Assembly (NCBI RefSeq): GCF_011947195.1
Contig: NZ_JAATVY010000012.1
Span: 1-64,000, forward strand
Direction: 5' to 3'
Length of the DNA: 64,000 nucleotides
Source of the DNA: Planosporangium thailandense
GTDB taxonomy: Bacteria; Actinomycetota; Actinomycetes; Mycobacteriales; Micromonosporaceae
Of the stretch, positions 7,334-16,186 are shown piece by piece. The notes under the pieces are model-generated. The model searched no databases. It was not told where the DNA came from and was given only the letters and a program-made list of their open reading frames with translations. The first letter of the stretch is position 1, and each line of letters starts with the position of its first letter. The translations under genes were made by a program, and so were the position numbers.

Positions 7334-8155
7334 GTGAGCGGCCGGTCGGATCCGTCAGGTGCGTGTCGTCGCGGCGACCGCGATCGGACAGTTCAGTCCG
7401 TTCGGGGTTGTTCGCTTCAGCAAAACAAAGCGAACCGAACAACTTTCGGTGCATCTTGTTGGAGTGCGATCGATCGCCGTCGGTGCGCCGTCGCGGTCGT
7501 CGCTGGGGCCGCCGCCTATCCTGATCGAGTCCGTAAGGCCTTGATTGCCTCCGACGCCGACCCACGCGCATATGCGGCCCTAAAGCCCATCGCCTCGACG
7601 TTGCCCTACGTCGCCACAGGGGTCACGGCCATTGCGGCGATGATCTTGCTAGGTGTGGCGGCCTCCGTATGGGCGGGGCAGTTCGCAGGGCGGATCGTCG
7701 ACTGGGTCGCGGCAGGTCTGCCCTTGACGTGCAACGTCTGCGGGCTGGGCCAGGCGGGCACGCCCGCATTCAGCGGCATCGCCTACGTGTCCGCCTTTAG
7801 CCGGGACGCCGCTGGAACTCATACGTTCGCTCAACGCCTGCCAGCGGCGTACCCGCCGGCCTACCGCTACCTCAGCGCCGGCTTCGTGTGCTTTGCGATG
7901 CTCGCCTTAGCCGTTGTCATCGTGCTGTTAGCACGTCCCTCCGCGAACCGCTTCTTCCGTCCGGCCACGCAGTCGGTAGCTGTACCGGTCTTCTACTATC
8001 CGGATGCCTCGCAATGGTTGCCGAATACTGAGGCAACTCAGCCGACGGCCGAGCAGCAGTCGCAACTATCGGTCCTGGTCCGACGGCATCAACGCGGCGA
8101 GTTAACAGACGAGGAGTTCGGCGCAGCTCGCCAGAGGCTATTAGGTGGCTCCTGA
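7334..8155 (+). CDS. Membrane protein with C-terminal SHOCT domain, start uncertain
   Basis: The open frame can begin at a GTG at 7334, but the first 60 or so codons look non-coding, and the true start may lie near 7540 (TTG or another weak codon). The recognisable part has a membrane helix (TAIAAMILLGVAASVWA), an extracytoplasmic Cys pair (CNVCG), a second helix (GFVCFAMLALAVVIVLLA), and a SHOCT hairpin at the end (VRRHQRGELTDEEFGAARQRLL). Base composition is lower in G+C than its neighbours, especially at 7400-7470. Function unknown. Confidence 0.55.
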   Translation: MSGRSDPSGACRRGDRDRTVQSVRGCSLQQNKANRTTFGASCWSAIDRRRCAVAVVAGAAAYPDRVRKALIASDADPRAYAALKPIASTLPYVATGVTAIAAMILLGVAASVWAGQFAGRIVDWVAAGLPLTCNVCGLGQAGTPAFSGIAYVSAFSRDAAGTHTFAQRLPAAYPPAYRYLSAGFVCFAMLALAVVIVLLARPSANRFFRPATQSVAVPVFYYPDASQWLPNTEATQPTAEQQSQLSVLVRRHQRGELTDEEFGAARQRLLGGS

Positions 8156-8442
8156 TTGGTTACTGGTCGTCGATCCCAGGCGCCGCTGCTTCATGGTGCA
8201 TGACGTGTCCGGGTGACAGCAACGCTGACAGCAACCGACGCTGCCAACCTCGATCCTGCGCGGTCATAACCAGAAGGTTCGCCGCATCTCGTCGTTGGTG
8301 AAGGGAGGGGCAGACCGCGCTCCGCTGGTCTAAGGAGTCAGCGCGCCGCTCGCGTTCGGCCTGCTGGCGACGCTGGGGCACGAGTATCGATCGGCGCGGC
8401 GGCGAGTGTTGGCGCTGGAGCGACGATGTCGGATGCCGACGG
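8156..8442. other. Intergenic region between convergent genes
   Basis: A leftward open frame covers most of these bases, but it overlaps the XRE-TPR gene in another frame, has no ribosome site and has low-complexity composition. I see nothing else supportable. Confidence 0.4.
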
Positions 8443-9816
8443 CTATGAGCCGAGGCCTGATCCCCTGTCGCTGAGGTCGAGTACCGCCGCGGCCTGGTCC
8501 TCGAATTCGTCAACGGCCGAGTTTCCCCGGTACGACTGAAGCGCTCGCCGTACGACCTTGATGCGATCAGTGCTGCGGGCGCTGGTGGTGCTCGCCGACA
8601 GGTGCAGCGCCCGAAGCGCCGTCGCGGCCGCCTCCTCGGCGTTCCCGTTGTCCGCGTGGGCCTCGGCCAGCCACGACAGGTACAGCGCCTTCTCGCGGGC
8701 GTGGCTGTCGTCGTACCGCCGCACCGCCTGGTCGAGCAGGGCGATCGCCTTCTTCGGCTGCTTCAGTTCGGTGAGGCAACGGCCGGCCATGACGTCGATC
8801 TCGTCCTGGTTGAGCCAGTACACCCAGACCGGATCGTTGTCCGGCTGGCTGTCTGCGAACGTTTCGTCGACCTGGGCCAGTGTTCGGATGGTTGCCTGTG
8901 TATCGCCGAAGCGAGCGTTGGCCCAGGCGAGGCGTTCCAGGAGCAGGGCACGTGCCGTCGGGGTCGCGGTCTTCTCGGCTCCGTGGTACGCGGTGCAGGC
9001 GAGCAGCACGGCGTCAGGGCGGTCGCCGACGTTGGCGACCTGGTAGGCCAGCGAGGACAGCAGGTTCGCGGCGAGCGGCTTGTCGTCGGCCGCGTGGGCA
9101 GCCGATACCCCGCCGAGGTAGTACCGCGCCGCGAGGTCGTACAGGCCGGCGTCGCTGGCGACCCACCCGGCGAGCTGGCAGAGTTCACCGACCGCACCGA
9201 GGAGAAGCCGGCCCGTCTTCTCGGTGTAGGAGGCACCGCGCACCATTGCGAGGGTCACACGCAGCTCACGGCGGACGAGGTCGTGCATGTCGCCGCCACC
9301 GAGGAAGTCGTCCATCCGTCGCAGAGCGTCGGTGCGCTCGACAACTACCTCGGCCAGGCGTGTGCCGATCCGACGTCCGGCCCTGGTCTCGACGAGCTGT
9401 GGCGGGTCGACGACGCGCCACTCTTGCGACAGCGTGAGCGCGGTACCTGGCGTCAACTCCCGCTCGTCGGTGAGGAACTCGGCCAGTGCATCGGCTTTCC
9501 TGTGGTCCCACTGGTCGGCCAGTAGCGACGGCGGCACCGCGAGCGCGGGGGAGTGGTCGGTACTCGATGCCGGGTCGTGCTCCGCTCCCAGGATCAGTTC
9601 GAACCTCGCGCGTACCTCGTCACCGCTGCGCGTGAGGGCGGTGTCCAGTAGCGCCTGCATCGTCGGACGGAGGCACACATCCTCGCCACGCGCCTGCCAC
9701 TTGGTCACCGTGCGCACGCCGACGCCGAGGAGTTCGGCGAAGTCGCGGATGCTCAGGCGCAGCGCGGCTCGCAACGCGCTGGCCTCGCGGCCGGTCCATA
9801 CGCGTACAGCGGTCAT
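8443..9816 (-). CDS. XRE-family regulator with TPR-like sensor region
   Basis: This 457-residue protein has an N-terminal Cro/C1-type helix-turn-helix (about residues 10-45, ASALRAALRLSIRDFAELL then GVRTVTKWQARG). A long helical region with TPR-like pairs follows from about residue 200 (LYDLAARYYLGGVSAAHAA, AIALLDQAVRRYDDSHAREKALYLSWLAEAH). This architecture is common in actinomycetes and recalls peptide-sensing regulators. It is divergent from two small coupled genes at 10040-10533, which are its likely targets or partners. Confidence 0.8.
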   Translation of the reverse strand: MTAVRVWTGREASALRAALRLSIRDFAELLGVGVRTVTKWQARGEDVCLRPTMQALLDTALTRSGDEVRARFELILGAEHDPASSTDHSPALAVPPSLLADQWDHRKADALAEFLTDERELTPGTALTLSQEWRVVDPPQLVETRAGRRIGTRLAEVVVERTDALRRMDDFLGGGDMHDLVRRELRVTLAMVRGASYTEKTGRLLLGAVGELCQLAGWVASDAGLYDLAARYYLGGVSAAHAADDKPLAANLLSSLAYQVANVGDRPDAVLLACTAYHGAEKTATPTARALLLERLAWANARFGDTQATIRTLAQVDETFADSQPDNDPVWVYWLNQDEIDVMAGRCLTELKQPKKAIALLDQAVRRYDDSHAREKALYLSWLAEAHADNGNAEEAAATALRALHLSASTTSARSTDRIKVVRRALQSYRGNSAVDEFEDQAAAVLDLSDRGSGLGS

Positions 9817-10039
9817 CGCGACGACTTCTCCCGCGCGGCATCAGGTGCCTCCAGCGTAGTGGTCAGACGGCCACGCAAGTGCACCGTTGGGGCCACGCCA
9901 GGCCATAACCCATCATCGATCAAAACGACAGGATGAGATCAGGCGCGGGTGCTGGGCACCGGATGTCGGCGACCCGTCGTGAAGTTCCACCCCGCCCGTC
10001 TCGGTGCCACACCAACCGATCTCGCACTGGGGGACCGCT

Positions 10040-10339
10040 GTGACGTCCAATCCCGGCAGTCGGTGGGTCCGGACTGGCGATGTCGTCCGGATCCCGCAGG
10101 CGCACTACTGCTACGGCCATGGTCCGCTGACCATGCGGGTCAGCACGGTCGGTGCCGACATCCGCCGCTATCCGGGGCTGGAATGGGTTCGGCTGTGCGG
10201 CGTGGAGCTGCGCCCGGACGGCAGCGACGGCAACGGCCGCGACGTGCTCGTTCGTGTCGCCGCGCTTCGTCGCCAGCCGCTACCCGAGGACCCGCCACGG
10301 CGTCACCCCGACCCCGACCGAACGGAGCCGTCGGCATGA
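10040..10339 (+). CDS. Conserved small actinobacterial protein divergent from the XRE regulator
   Basis: A 99-residue protein with a beta-rich pattern: TGDVVRIPQAHYCYGHGPLTMRV, then LEWVRLCGVEL, then RDVLVRVAAL. I recall similar proteins beside XRE regulators in other actinomycetes, but no function is established. The GTG at 10040 follows a GGGGGACC run. The next gene overlaps it by the ATGA arrangement, which indicates translational coupling. It is transcribed away from the regulator across a 223-base shared spacer. Confidence 0.65.
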   Translation: MTSNPGSRWVRTGDVVRIPQAHYCYGHGPLTMRVSTVGADIRRYPGLEWVRLCGVELRPDGSDGNGRDVLVRVAALRRQPLPEDPPRRHPDPDRTEPSA

Positions 10340-10533
10340 CCACGGGCACCGGTGAAGGTGGGACTCGCCTGCCGTCGACAGCCGAGGAGCGCTACCACGC
10401 CGTGGTGCGCTACCTCGCGCAGCTGCTGTGGGCCGCCGGAGCGGCCGACGAGGCGATCACGGTCCTGTCAGCCCTTCTCGCCAAGGTCTCGGACCAGCCG
10501 CGGGAAGCCGCGCCGGACGACCGGAGCGGGTAG
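10336..10533 (+). CDS. Small helical protein coupled to upstream gene
   Basis: A 65-residue protein whose core (ERYHAVVRYLAQLLWAAGAADEAITVLSALL) looks like a single TPR-type helix pair. Its ATG overlaps the TGA of the previous gene, so it is probably made only with it. The resemblance to the repeat units of the divergent TPR regulator raises the possibility that it competes for or mimics that surface. This last point is speculation. Confidence 0.55.
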   Translation: MTTGTGEGGTRLPSTAEERYHAVVRYLAQLLWAAGAADEAITVLSALLAKVSDQPREAAPDDRSG

Positions 10534-10557
10534 TCCGGCGTCCGGCGCGTGAGGGCC

Positions 10558-11223
10558 TCAGCTGCTCGTGGACTTGGCGACCCCGATCGGGCAGCTCAGT
10601 CCGTTCGGGCCGTGGTTGCAGTACCCGTTCGGGTTCTTGGCGTCGGACAGGTACTGCTGGTGGTAGTCCTCGGCGTAGTAGAACGGGCCCGCCTTCGCGA
10701 TCTCGGCGGTGATCTCGCCGTACCCGGCGTCCTTCACCACAGGCGCGAACGCGTCCCGGGACGCCAGGGCCTCGGCCAGCTGCTCGTCGGTGGTGGCGTA
10801 GACCGCCGAGCGGTACTGCGTACCGATGTCGTTGCCCTGTCGCATGCCCTGGGTCGGGTCGTGGTTCTCCCAGAAGACCTTCAGTAGCTGCTGGTACGAC
10901 ACGACCGACGGGTCGAAGACGACCTGGACCGCCTCGGTGTGGCCGGTCAGGCCCGTGCAGGTCTCCTCGTACGTCGGGTTGGGGGTGATGCCGCCCGCGT
11001 AGCCGACCGAGGTCGAGTAGACGCCCGGGATCTTCCAGAACAGCCGCTCGGCTCCCCAGAAGCAGCCCATCCCGAAGATCGCGACCTGGTGGCCGGCCGG
11101 CCAGGGTCCGGTCAGGGGAGTGCCCAGCACCGTGTGGCGCCCGGAGACCGGCATGGCCGAGTCCCGGCCGGGCAGCGCCTCCTCCGGCGTGGGCAGGTCG
11201 AGCTTCTTGCGGCGCAGAAACAC
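10558..11223 (-). CDS. msrA: Peptide-methionine (S)-S-oxide reductase
   Basis: This 221-residue enzyme reduces methionine-S-sulfoxide in proteins and free form. The catalytic motif GCFWG has its Cys at residue 54, preceded by an N-terminal extension of about 45 residues seen in actinobacterial MsrA. Downstream, [18 protein letters not shown] and [11 protein letters not shown] are family signatures. Cys residues near the C-terminus (YCNHG, LSCPIG) can resolve the disulfide. A GTG start follows AAAGGAGC. No msrB is adjacent. Confidence 0.95.
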   Translation of the reverse strand: MFLRRKKLDLPTPEEALPGRDSAMPVSGRHTVLGTPLTGPWPAGHQVAIFGMGCFWGAERLFWKIPGVYSTSVGYAGGITPNPTYEETCTGLTGHTEAVQVVFDPSVVSYQQLLKVFWENHDPTQGMRQGNDIGTQYRSAVYATTDEQLAEALASRDAFAPVVKDAGYGEITAEIAKAGPFYYAEDYHQQYLSDAKNPNGYCNHGPNGLSCPIGVAKSTSS

Positions 11224-11337
11224 GGTCGGGCTCCTTTCGTGGCGGGGCCGGGAGGGGCGTGGCCTCTGTCGAGGATCCGCATCTCGCCCGGTTCAAGCAT
11301 GCCGCGCCGGTATCACGCACGCCGCGCCGGCGTCCAG

Positions 11338-11409
11338 GTGTGCCGGCGGCAACCGGACGATGTGTGCCGGCGGAAACCGGACGGTGCATACCGCAGGCAA
11401 CCGGACGAT
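11338..11409. repeat. Three imperfect 24-bp tandem repeats
   Basis: Units at 11338-11361, 11362-11385 and 11386-11409 share the core CCGGCGGCAACCGGACG with a few changes; the third is the most diverged. They lie in the 296-base spacer between the starts of msrA and phoD, which otherwise holds only the presumed promoters of these divergent genes. Confidence 0.7.
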
Positions 11410-11519
11410 CAACGTTACGCCGTGCGCGGGTTACCGCCGTCGGGCTGACGTGAGAACTTTTCGCCAACCTTCGATAAGGGGGTATTCATAAGGGTTACCG
11501 ACTTGGTAAACCATCGAGC

Positions 11520-13148
11520 ATGGTGAATACCTCTCTCGAGCGGCGCACCCTGCTCAAAGCTGCGGGAACCGCTGCCGGCGCCGCCGCCGTGCTCACCCCG
11601 TTGGGTCTGGCCAGCCCGGCACACGCCGCGACCACCGTCTTCCAGCACGGCGTCGCGTCCGGGGACCCGTTGCCCGACGGCATCCTGCTGTGGACCAGGG
11701 TGACCCCGACCGACGAGTCCCGCCCCGGTTCCGGCCTCGGGCCGGTTGTGGCCGTGGAGTGGCACGTCGCCACCGACCCCGGCTTCGCCGCGGTCGTACG
11801 GTCCGGCACGGTCTCCACCGGCCCCGACCGCGACCACACCGTCAAGATCGATGTCACCGGCCTGCGGCCGGCGACCACGTACTACTACCGGTTCCGGTAC
11901 GGCGCCACGACCTCGCCGGTCGGGCGTACCCACACCGCTCCCGCCTACGACACCGACCTCGCGCATCTGCGCCTCGGCGTCGTCTCGTGCGCCAACTGGG
12001 AGGCTGGCTACTTCTCGGCCTACCGCCACCTCGCTGCCCGGGGGGACCTGGACGCGGTGGTCCACCTCGGTGACTACATCTACGAGTACAAGACCGGGGA
12101 GTTCGCCGCCGCCGGCAGGGTGGTCCGGCCGCACCAGCCCGCCAACGAGATCATTACCTTGCGGGACTACCGGATCCGGCACGCCACCTACAAGACCGAC
12201 CCCGACCTGCAGGCGCTGCACGCGCTCGTACCGTGGATCATCACGTGGGACGACCACGAGTTCGCCAACGACGCGTGGTCGGGCGGGGCGCAGAACCACG
12301 ACCCGGCCACCGAGGGAAGCTGGGCCGATCGGGTGGCGGCCGCGCACCGGGCGTACGCGGAGTGGATGCCGGTGCGGCTCGGACCGGACGCGCGGATCTA
12401 CCGGCGGCTGCGCTTCGGCACGCTCGCCGACCTGTCCATGTTGGACCTGCGCAGCTACCGCTCGCAGCAGGCGAGCGGCGTGGCCGTCGACGACCCCAAC
12501 CGTACGATCACCGGCCACGCGCAGTTGGACTGGCTGCTGTCGGGGCTGGCCACGTCGACGACGCGCTGGAAGCTCGTCGGCAACCCGGTCATGATCTCGC
12601 GGCTGGACTTCGGGACCCTGCCCGCGTGGTCGCTGGGGCCGCTCGCCACGCTGCTCGGCATTCCGAGCAACGGCTACACCGTCAATCCCGACGACTGGGA
12701 CGGCTACAACGCCGACCGCGAACACCTGGTCAACTTCCTGCGTGCCAACCGGGTCTCGAACGTCGTGTTCCTCACCGGCGACATCCACAGCTCCTGGGCC
12801 AGCGAGCTGACCACCAGGACGACCGTACAGTCACCCACCGCAGTCGAGTTCGTCGTCACCTCGGTGACCAGCGACAACGTCGACGACTTCACGCACACCC
12901 CGCCGGACACGCTGTCGCTGGCGATCGCCGGGGTGCTGCGCGCGGCCAACCCCCACGTCAAGTGGGCCGAACTGGACCAGCACGGGTACGGCGTCCTCGA
13001 CGTCACGCCGGACCGCTGCCGGATGGACTGGTACTTCGTGACCGACCGGACGAAGGCCGACGCGGGCGCGTACCTGGCCAGGTCGTTCTCGGTGGACAAC
13101 GGCGTGGCCCGGCTGCACGAGGAGGTGGCCCGGCTGCACGAGGAGTAG
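11520..13148 (+). CDS. phoD: Alkaline phosphatase D, Tat-exported
   Basis: This 542-residue secreted phosphodiesterase/phosphomonoesterase of the PhoD family uses Ca and Fe. A twin-arginine signal (LERRTLLKAAG, Arg 8-9, then a long hydrophobic run ending SPAHAA) leads to an N-terminal beta-domain and the metallophosphatase core with VHLGDYIYEYK, WDDHEFANDAW and FLTGDIHSSW. It releases phosphate from teichoic or nucleotide substrates outside the cell. The last 14 residues are a tandem duplication (VARLHEE twice). The promoter probably responds to phosphate starvation, but no PHO box could be assigned confidently. Confidence 0.93.
   Translation: MVNTSLERRTLLKAAGTAAGAAAVLTPLGLASPAHAATTVFQHGVASGDPLPDGILLWTRVTPTDESRPGSGLGPVVAVEWHVATDPGFAAVVRSGTVSTGPDRDHTVKIDVTGLRPATTYYYRFRYGATTSPVGRTHTAPAYDTDLAHLRLGVVSCANWEAGYFSAYRHLAARGDLDAVVHLGDYIYEYKTGEFAAAGRVVRPHQPANEIITLRDYRIRHATYKTDPDLQALHALVPWIITWDDHEFANDAWSGGAQNHDPATEGSWADRVAAAHRAYAEWMPVRLGPDARIYRRLRFGTLADLSMLDLRSYRSQQASGVAVDDPNRTITGHAQLDWLLSGLATSTTRWKLVGNPVMISRLDFGTLPAWSLGPLATLLGIPSNGYTVNPDDWDGYNADREHLVNFLRANRVSNVVFLTGDIHSSWASELTTRTTVQSPTAVEFVVTSVTSDNVDDFTHTPPDTLSLAIAGVLRAANPHVKWAELDQHGYGVLDVTPDRCRMDWYFVTDRTKADAGAYLARSFSVDNGVARLHEEVARLHEE
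13104..13145 (+). repeat. 21-bp perfect tandem duplication at the phoD 3' end
   Basis: Units 13104-13124 and 13125-13145 are identical and in frame; each encodes VARLHEE just before the stop codon. The copy boundary is exact, which suggests a recent slippage event. Confidence 0.85.
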
Positions 13149-13154
13149 GCCCGA

Positions 13155-13565
13155 TCAGAGGGCGGCGGCGATCCGCGCGGCGTACTCGGACGCCTCCGAA
13201 TCGGAGGCGTACCTGGTGCGGGGCCAGAAGAAGCCGCGCAGCCCGTCGCCCTTGGTCCGGGGTACGACGTGGGTGTGCAGGTGGGGAACCGACTGCGACA
13301 CCTTGTTGTTGATCGCCACGAACGAGCCGCCCGCGCCGAGCCCCCGCTCGACCGCGACCGACAGCCGCTGCACGAAGCCGAAGTAGCCACCGAGCGCCGA
13401 CGCCGGCACATCGGCCAACGTCACGGCATGCTCGCGCGGCACGACGAGCACATGCCCCTTGAACACCGGCCGGGCGTCCAGGAACGCGACCGCCGAGTCC
13501 GTACCCGCGACCTGGAAGGCGGGCGTATCGCCGGCCACGATGGCGCAGAAGACGCATCCTGTCAC
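13155..13565 (-). CDS. HIT-family nucleotide-binding hydrolase
   Basis: A 136-residue histidine-triad protein. The active-site motif HLHTHVVPR is near residue 100 and the N-terminal CVFCAIVAG with two Cys is the HIT zinc-site pattern. The family hydrolyses AMP-linked substrates such as dinucleoside polyphosphates. The frame is open far upstream, but the GTG at 13565 just before GCVFC fits family starts; a GTG nine bases earlier is an alternative. It ends seven bases from the phoD stop, convergent. Confidence 0.88.
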   Translation of the reverse strand: MTGCVFCAIVAGDTPAFQVAGTDSAVAFLDARPVFKGHVLVVPREHAVTLADVPASALGGYFGFVQRLSVAVERGLGAGGSFVAINNKVSQSVPHLHTHVVPRTKGDGLRGFFWPRTRYASDSEASEYAARIAAAL

Positions 13566-13598
13566 GCGGATCACCGTAGTGGCGGCTAGGGTCATCCC

Positions 13599-14756
13599 AT
13601 GACGCACGGCCAACGACAGCCCGGTTTCGACACCCTCGCCATCCACGCCGGTCAGGAGCCCGATCCGCGCACCGGAGCCGTTGTCCCGCCGATCTACCAG
13701 ACCAGCACGTACGCGCAGGACGCGGTCGGTGATCCGCGGCTGGGGTACGAGTACAGCCGCAGCGGCAATCCCACCCGCGACGCGCTGCAGGAGTGCCTCG
13801 CGGCGCTCGAAGGCGGGCGCCGGGCGCTGGCGTTCGCCAGTGGCCTCGCGGCCGAGGACACGCTGCTGCGCACCGTCTGCCGGCCCGGCGACCACGTGGT
13901 GATCCCCGGTGACGCGTACGGCGGGACGTACCGGCTGTTCGCCCGCGTGGCCCAGCGCTGGGGCCTGGAGTTCACCCCGGCCGACCTCTCCGACATCGAC
14001 GCCACCCGGGCCGCCATCACGCCGCGTACCCGGATCATCTGGGCCGAGACGCCGACCAATCCGCTGCTGGGCATCGCCGACATCGCCGCCCTCGCCGGCG
14101 TCGCGCACGACCACGACGCCCTGCTCGTCGTCGACAACACGTTCGCCTCGCCGTACCTGCAGCAGCCGCTCGCGCACGGCGCCGACGTCGTGGTGCACTC
14201 GACCACCAAGTACGTCGGCGGCCACTCCGACGTCGTCGGCGGCGCGCTCGTCGTCGGCGATTCGGCGCTCGGTGAGGAGCTCGCCTACCACCAGAACGCC
14301 ATGGGCGCCGTCAACGGGCCGTTCGACGCCTGGCTCACCCTCCGTGGGATCAAGACCCTGGGGATACGCATGGAGCGGCACTGCGACAACGCCGAGCGCG
14401 TCGCCGAGTTCCTGCTGGGGCACCCGCAGGTCAGCCAGGTGCTCTACCCGGGCCTGCCGGAGCACCCCGGACACGACGTCGCGACCAAGCAGATGCGGCG
14501 CTTCGGGGGCATGATTAGCTTCCGGGCCGCCGGTGGTGAGGCGGCCGCGCTTGCGATCTGCAACCGGGCGAGACTGTTCACTCTCGGAGAGTCGCTGGGC
14601 GGCGTCGAGTCGCTCATCGAGCACCCGGGCCGGATGACCCACGCCAGCGCCGCAGGGTCGCCGCTCGAAGTGCCGGCCGACCTGGTGCGGCTGTCCGTGG
14701 GCATCGAGACGGCTGACGATCTGCTGGCCGACCTGGAACAGGCTCTCGCTCGTTAA
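13599..14756 (+). CDS. metB: Cystathionine gamma-synthase/lyase-type PLP enzyme
   Basis: This 385-residue member of the Cys/Met metabolism PLP family has the substrate-phosphate region YSRSGNPTRDALQ, the PLP-stacking GGTYRLF, ETPTNPLL, and the Schiff-base Lys at residue 204 in HSTTKYVGGHSD. The C-terminal SLGGVESLIEHP is typical of cystathionine gamma-synthase. It would join O-acyl-homoserine with cysteine on the transsulfuration route; gamma-lyase activity is possible. The gene order metB then greA matches M. tuberculosis Rv1079-Rv1080c with intervening genes. Confidence 0.9.
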   Translation: MTHGQRQPGFDTLAIHAGQEPDPRTGAVVPPIYQTSTYAQDAVGDPRLGYEYSRSGNPTRDALQECLAALEGGRRALAFASGLAAEDTLLRTVCRPGDHVVIPGDAYGGTYRLFARVAQRWGLEFTPADLSDIDATRAAITPRTRIIWAETPTNPLLGIADIAALAGVAHDHDALLVVDNTFASPYLQQPLAHGADVVVHSTTKYVGGHSDVVGGALVVGDSALGEELAYHQNAMGAVNGPFDAWLTLRGIKTLGIRMERHCDNAERVAEFLLGHPQVSQVLYPGLPEHPGHDVATKQMRRFGGMISFRAAGGEAAALAICNRARLFTLGESLGGVESLIEHPGRMTHASAAGSPLEVPADLVRLSVGIETADDLLADLEQALAR

Positions 14757-14785
14757 GTCAGTCAGCGTTCGAGATGGGAGGCGGG

Positions 14786-16186
14786 ATGCTCGGCCAGGCC
14801 GGTACGTGGGTGGGCGCCACCGCGCGGCAGATCGCGCGTGCGGTACGCCGGGGTGACACGTCAGCGACGGCGGTGATCGCTGACCATCTCGACCACATCC
14901 AGCATTACGACCGCATCGTGCACGCGTTCCGGCAGGTCCGGGCGGCCGAGGCGCTCGCGGAGGCCGAGGCCGTCGACGAGCAGCCGGAGCTGGGTAACCT
15001 GCCGCTGGCCGGGGTACCGATCGCGGTCAAGGAGAACACGCCCGTCGTCGGCGTGCGGACCTGGCACGGCTCCGAGGCGGCGGCCGGCCCGGTGGCCGAG
15101 CGCGACCACGAGGTCGTACGCCGGCTGCGGGGCGCCGGCGCCATCGTCGTCGGCACGACGCGCATGCCGGAGCTCGGCCTGTTCGCCTCCACCGACGACG
15201 ACAGCGCGACCACCCGCAACCCGTGGCGTACCGACCGTACTCCCGGCGGATCCAGCGGCGGCGCGGCCGCGGCGGTCGCCGCCGGCCTGGTGCCGATCGC
15301 GCACGGCAACGACGGCCTGGGCTCGATCCGTATCCCGGCGGCCTGCTGCGGCCTGGTCGGCATCAAACCCGGGCGGGGCGTGGTGCCCGCCGGGATCGGC
15401 GCGACCGACTGGTTCGGCCTGGCCGAGCACGGGATTCTCGCCACGACCGTCTCCGATGCCGCGCTGGGCTTCGCGGTGCTGGCCGGGCGGGCGCCTGAAC
15501 GGCTGGTCGAGCCGGACCGGCTGCGGGTCGCGGTGTCGCTGCGGTCGCCCGTCGCCGGCGTCTTCCCGGACGCCGACGCCTGCCGGTCGACCGGATCGAT
15601 CGCGCGGCTGCTGGTGCGGCTGGGACACGACGCGGTGCGCGCCGACCCGGCGTACCCGGTGTCGCTGGGCCTGCGCGGGATCGCCACCTGGTTCGCCGCC
15701 GCCTACCGGGACGCCGCGGAGACCGGGATCGACATGTACGCGCTGCAGCCGCGCACCCGCCGCCACGCCGCGCTGGGCGCGCGGGCGGTACAGGCCGGCC
15801 TCGTACGCGAGGACGATCGCGCCGCCTGCCGGGAGCGCTACCGCGACTGGTTCGCCGACGGCCGCTTCGACGTGCTGCTCACCCCGGCGCTGGCCACCGC
15901 GCCGCCGGTCGCCACCGACTGGCACAACCGTTCGTGGCAGGCCAACATGATCTCGTCGCTGCGGTACGCGCCGTACTCGGCGCCGTGGAACATCGCGGGC
16001 TTCCCGGGCGTCGTCGTGCCGGCCGGCGTGCGGGCCGACGGGCTGCCCACCGCGGTCCAGCTCATCGGGCGTCCCGGCAGCGAGCTGACCCTGCTCGCCG
16101 TGGCCGGGCAGATCGAGGCGGCCGCGCCCTGGCGGCGGCACGCGCCGGGCTGGCCGCGGGCCAGGCAGCGCAGCCGGGTGGCATGA
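14786..16186 (+). CDS. Amidase-signature family hydrolase
   Basis: This 466-residue enzyme has the amidase signature: the catalytic Lys in PIAVKENTP, the Gly-Ser loop GGSSGGAAAAVAAGL near residue 153, and GSIRIPAACCGLVGIKP, whose Ser is the expected nucleophile. The reaction is amide hydrolysis with unknown substrate; the lack of gatC and gatB nearby argues against tRNA amidotransferase. The ATG at 14786 follows GGGAGG; an ATG at 14774 is possible. Its TGA overlaps the first ATG of the next gene inside a 30-bp repeat array. Confidence 0.88.
   Translation: MLGQAGTWVGATARQIARAVRRGDTSATAVIADHLDHIQHYDRIVHAFRQVRAAEALAEAEAVDEQPELGNLPLAGVPIAVKENTPVVGVRTWHGSEAAAGPVAERDHEVVRRLRGAGAIVVGTTRMPELGLFASTDDDSATTRNPWRTDRTPGGSSGGAAAAVAAGLVPIAHGNDGLGSIRIPAACCGLVGIKPGRGVVPAGIGATDWFGLAEHGILATTVSDAALGFAVLAGRAPERLVEPDRLRVAVSLRSPVAGVFPDADACRSTGSIARLLVRLGHDAVRADPAYPVSLGLRGIATWFAAAYRDAAETGIDMYALQPRTRRHAALGARAVQAGLVREDDRAACRERYRDWFADGRFDVLLTPALATAPPVATDWHNRSWQANMISSLRYAPYSAPWNIAGFPGVVVPAGVRADGLPTAVQLIGRPGSELTLLAVAGQIEAAAPWRRHAPGWPRARQRSRVA

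Noticed and set aside
7410-7435. Hairpin GTTCGCTT/AAGCGAAC near the start of the 7334 open frame
   Set aside because: The 8-bp stem with a 10-base loop is weak and lies where the coding status is itself unclear. It could be a promoter feature, but nothing confirms it.
8160-8513. Leftward 117-codon frame downstream of the XRE-TPR gene
   Set aside because: It overlaps the real gene in another frame, is Arg/Ser/Gln-rich and has no ribosome site.
9949-10335. Longer N-terminal forms of the two small genes at 10040 and 10336
   Set aside because: The upstream codons look non-coding, while GTG 10040 and the ATGA junction at 10336 give a consistent coupled pair.
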